A DNA stretch of 36,203 bases, taken from assembly GCA_019120075.1 (NCBI GenBank), contig DWVT01000043.1, forward strand, positions 1-36,203. Reading direction: 5' to 3'. Source of the stretch: Candidatus Mediterraneibacter excrementigallinarum. Lineage in GTDB: Bacteria; Bacillota; Clostridia; Lachnospirales; Lachnospiraceae. Below, piece after piece: positions 33,944-36,203 of this stretch. A program made the translations under genes and the position numbers. Positions within the stretch are counted from its first letter, which is position 1; the number at the start of each line of letters is the position of its first letter. Below the pieces are notes generated by a model. The model saw only the letters and a list, made by a program, of their open reading frames with translations. It ran no database searches and was not told the DNA's origin.

Positions 33944-33980
33944 TCAGAACTTCAGAAATCAGCCGGAAGTCTGTCTCTTC

Positions 33981-35333
<1,353 letters not shown>

Positions 35334-35446
35334 TTATAAAGTAGTGTCAGTGTTTTTCCGGCAACTCCGATTTCCCCATTCTTCCCAAATCGCCGAAAGT
35401 ATCCAAGGGCACATTTCGGGATCATATGCGGTTGCCAAAGTCTCAG

Positions 35447-35473
35447 GCAAGCCCGGACTTCGGCTCGTCACCG
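35447..35473. repeat. Dispersed 27-bp repeat, copy B
   Basis: GCAAGCCCGGACTTCGGCTC followed by GTCACCG, in the transcribed leader of gdhA. It shares GGCTCGTCAC and the CCGG core with copy A. Some similarity continues beyond it (CGGAGTT...GGAAA...CACTG on the minus strand in both places), suggesting a larger diverged element of about 130 bases. Confidence 0.6.
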
Positions 35474-35477
35474 TTGC

Positions 35478-35526
35478 AAAAAAAACAGCGGGCAGACAAT
35501 CCACCCGCTGACAGACACCATTGTCT
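35478..35526 (-). promoter_or_regulatory. Terminator-like attenuator in the gdhA leader
   Basis: On the minus strand CAGCGGG (35510-35504) pairs with CCCGCTG (35492-35486) and is followed by T8. It starts only about 18 bases after the predicted transcription start. AGACAAT (35526-35520) at the very 5' end is complementary to ATTGTCT (35500-35494) in the terminator loop, and also partly to TGTCT (35517-35513), giving competing folds. This may be attenuation of gdhA or the end of a short leader RNA. Confidence 0.6.
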
Positions 35527-35534
35527 ACCTGTTT

Positions 35535-35563
35535 ATTTTACTGGCAAAATGCATGAATGTCAA
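35535..35563 (-). promoter_or_regulatory. Promoter of gdhA (or of a short leader RNA)
   Basis: On the minus strand a perfect TTGACA (35563-35558), 17 bases, TAAAAT (35540-35535). Transcription would start near 35528. Confidence 0.72.
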
Positions 35564-35665
35564 TTATAAGTTTCATTATTTTACAGTTTTATCACTTTAT
35601 CTTGATAAATTTGCAGGAAAGAGTGTGATCTGTTTCAGTTTTCTTTTCCTGCTTTCCTTTTCCCG

Positions 35666-35960
35666 GCAAACCCGGACTCTGCCCCGCCGATAGTCGCCCC
35701 CATCCGTAAAACGGGTGGCTCGGGACGCGGGCTCTAAGCCCGCCCTACTTGGCTGCACCTCAAGGCGCTGGCTTTCTCTTTAAATGCTATGGGAAGTCTG
35801 CTGCGCATTCTTCCCATAACTCCGTTCAAGCCACATTGCTATTGACTCGTCGCTGCCCCTAAAGGGGTGTTTGTACTACTCAGCCTTGATACTTAAAAGG
35901 GTCCTCATGGTGGGGATTCCCAATGTAGCCTCCGTGTACTCCTTGACAGAAAATCCCGCT
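35666..35960. mobile_element. Hairpin-rich non-coding region, possible IS200/IS605-type end or structured RNA
   Basis: No convincing gene lies here. Successive hairpins are CCATCCGT/ACGGGTGG (about 35702-35718), GCGGGCT/AGCCCGC (35727-35743), GCACCT/AGGCGC (about 35755-35768), TATGGGAAG/CTTCCCATA (35788-35818), CCCCT/AGGGG (35856-35867), TGGG/CCCA (about 35911-35922) and CCGC/GCGG (about 35955-35967). On the minus strand AGCCAGCGCCTTGAGGTGC, followed by the subterminal hairpin, recalls the right ends of IS200/IS605-family elements, where such hairpins are cut by TnpA or form part of the guide RNA of TnpB. No tnpA or tnpB is present, so it would be a remnant or non-autonomous copy. An uncharacterised structured RNA is the alternative. 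The first 23 bases resemble the dispersed repeat. Confidence 0.4.
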
Positions 35961-35974
35961 TTGGCGGAGCAGCG

Positions 35975-36032
35975 GCAGAAATAAAAACAACGGCTTTGAG
36001 AGAACCATCAAGGCCGTTGTTTTTATTTCTGC
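35975..36032. terminator. Perfect 20-bp inverted repeat, probable bidirectional terminator
   Basis: GCAGAAATAAAAACAACGGC (35975-35994) and its exact complement (36013-36032) flank an 18-base loop with an inner TTGA/TCAA pair. Each arm places a GC-rich stem base (AACGGC/GCCGTT) before GTTTTT on the outgoing strand, so it can stop transcription both ways. It separates the hairpin-rich region from the ABC transporter gene. Confidence 0.7.
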
Positions 36033-36036
36033 AATT

Positions 36037-36052
36037 CCTACAAAATTGTAGG
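36037..36052. promoter_or_regulatory. Palindrome CCTACAA-AA-TTGTAGG upstream of the ABC ATPase
   Basis: A perfect 7-bp inverted repeat lies 72 bases before the start codon. Its inner part, TACA-N4-TGTA, resembles the binding sites of BceR-type response regulators that control Bce/Bac antimicrobial-peptide ABC transporters; this comparison is from memory. A response-regulator gene, if any, lies outside the window. Confidence 0.45.
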
Positions 36053-36124
36053 GTTCTTGTCATAATACAGTAGGATTGACGTGTTACTCTTTCTACATCA
36101 AAACAGAAAGAGGTGTTACACGAT

Positions 36125-36203
36125 ATGGATTTGTTAGAAGTTAAGAATATCTCCAAAACATACGGGACCGGCGAGGCCACGGTTCATGCTTTGAAAGATG
36201 CCA
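36125..36203 (+). CDS. ABC transporter ATP-binding protein, N-terminus only
   Basis: The first 26 codons are present, beginning MDLLEVKNISKTYGTGEATV and continuing to the window end at HALKDA. This is the standard start of MacB/Bce-type ABC ATPases (LEVKNISKTYG, then the A-loop Tyr). GAGGTG lies about 9 bases upstream of the ATG. The gene is cut by the window edge, so the Walker motifs are not visible. The upstream palindrome suggests control by a two-component system of the antimicrobial-peptide-resistance type. Confidence 0.75.
   Translation, partial: MDLLEVKNISKTYGTGEATVHALKDA

Noticed and set aside
35447..35476. Cobalamin-riboswitch-like sequence (AGTCCGG...TTGCC on the minus strand) in the gdhA leader
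   Set aside because: The resemblance is limited to a few bases. The B12-box and the other conserved core segments are absent, and gdhA is not a B12-dependent gene.
35905..36180. A 91-codon open frame on the minus strand
   Set aside because: It crosses the 20-bp inverted repeat and the promoter region of the ABC ATPase gene, and its C-terminal part runs through hairpin sequence; no ribosome site or family.

Overview
The window looks like chromosomal sequence of an anaerobic gut Firmicute, most likely a member of the Lachnospiraceae (Clostridia). The evidence is moderate GC content, strong AGGAGG ribosome-binding sites, a hexameric NADP-type glutamate dehydrogenase, an EFR1-type flavodoxin/ferredoxin protein, a YfcC-type carrier, and a 33-residue microprotein of a style I associate with Lachnospiraceae. 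I cannot name the genus from sequence alone. I see no rRNA, tRNA, CRISPR array or intact transposase. Most of the content is metabolism, transport and ion homeostasis.

Layout. 1-2945 (+): an alcohol/aldehyde dehydrogenase operon with its own promoter and terminator. 2946-6039 (-): a YfcC-type carrier followed by an isoaspartyl dipeptidase. 6123-7798: a divergent pair, with an Rrf2 regulator plus a 71-aa membrane protein on the minus strand and a frameshifted EFR1 protein on the plus strand, separated by two matching palindromes (ATGTAA-N9-TTACAT). 7919-10069: a WYL regulator, a 33-aa microprotein and a lipoprotein-like alpha/beta hydrolase. 10075-12227 (-): one overlapping operon whose first two genes (Asp/Glu racemase, GNAT acetyltransferase) are broken and whose last three (methyltransferase, DUF1653 protein, 90-aa protein) are intact. 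12270-16723 (-): sbcD-sbcC. 16794-20118 (-): MFS, MATE and TraX-family genes. 20319-22654 (-): a NatA/NatB-like ABC exporter with a terminator and an upstream palindrome.

22685-26420 (-): a single 1201-aa NRPS-like enzyme made of an acyl-CoA-synthetase-type adenylation domain, a carrier domain, a condensation domain and a C-terminal adenylation tail without its core. It has its own promoter. 26421-33718 (-): two P-type ATPases with ftsH between them. The upstream ATPase (30898-33519) is preceded by a convincing yybP-ykoY (Mn2+) riboswitch with a terminator/antiterminator platform, so it is probably a Mn2+ exporter. ftsH follows 40 bp downstream and is probably in the same transcript.

33884-35563 (-): gdhA, with a terminator-like hairpin at the start of its leader and a related 27-bp repeat on each side. 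35666-35960 is a densely hairpinned non-coding stretch that resembles the end of an IS200/IS605-type element or a structured RNA. It is closed by a 20-bp perfect inverted repeat. The window ends in the first 26 codons of a plus-strand ABC transporter ATPase.

The most original items are the A-T-C-A(tail) enzyme, the Mn2+-riboswitch/ATPase/ftsH arrangement, the hairpin-rich region near 35.7-35.96 kb, the twin Rrf2-type operators, and two single-base frameshifts that both fall in 7-base homopolymers.
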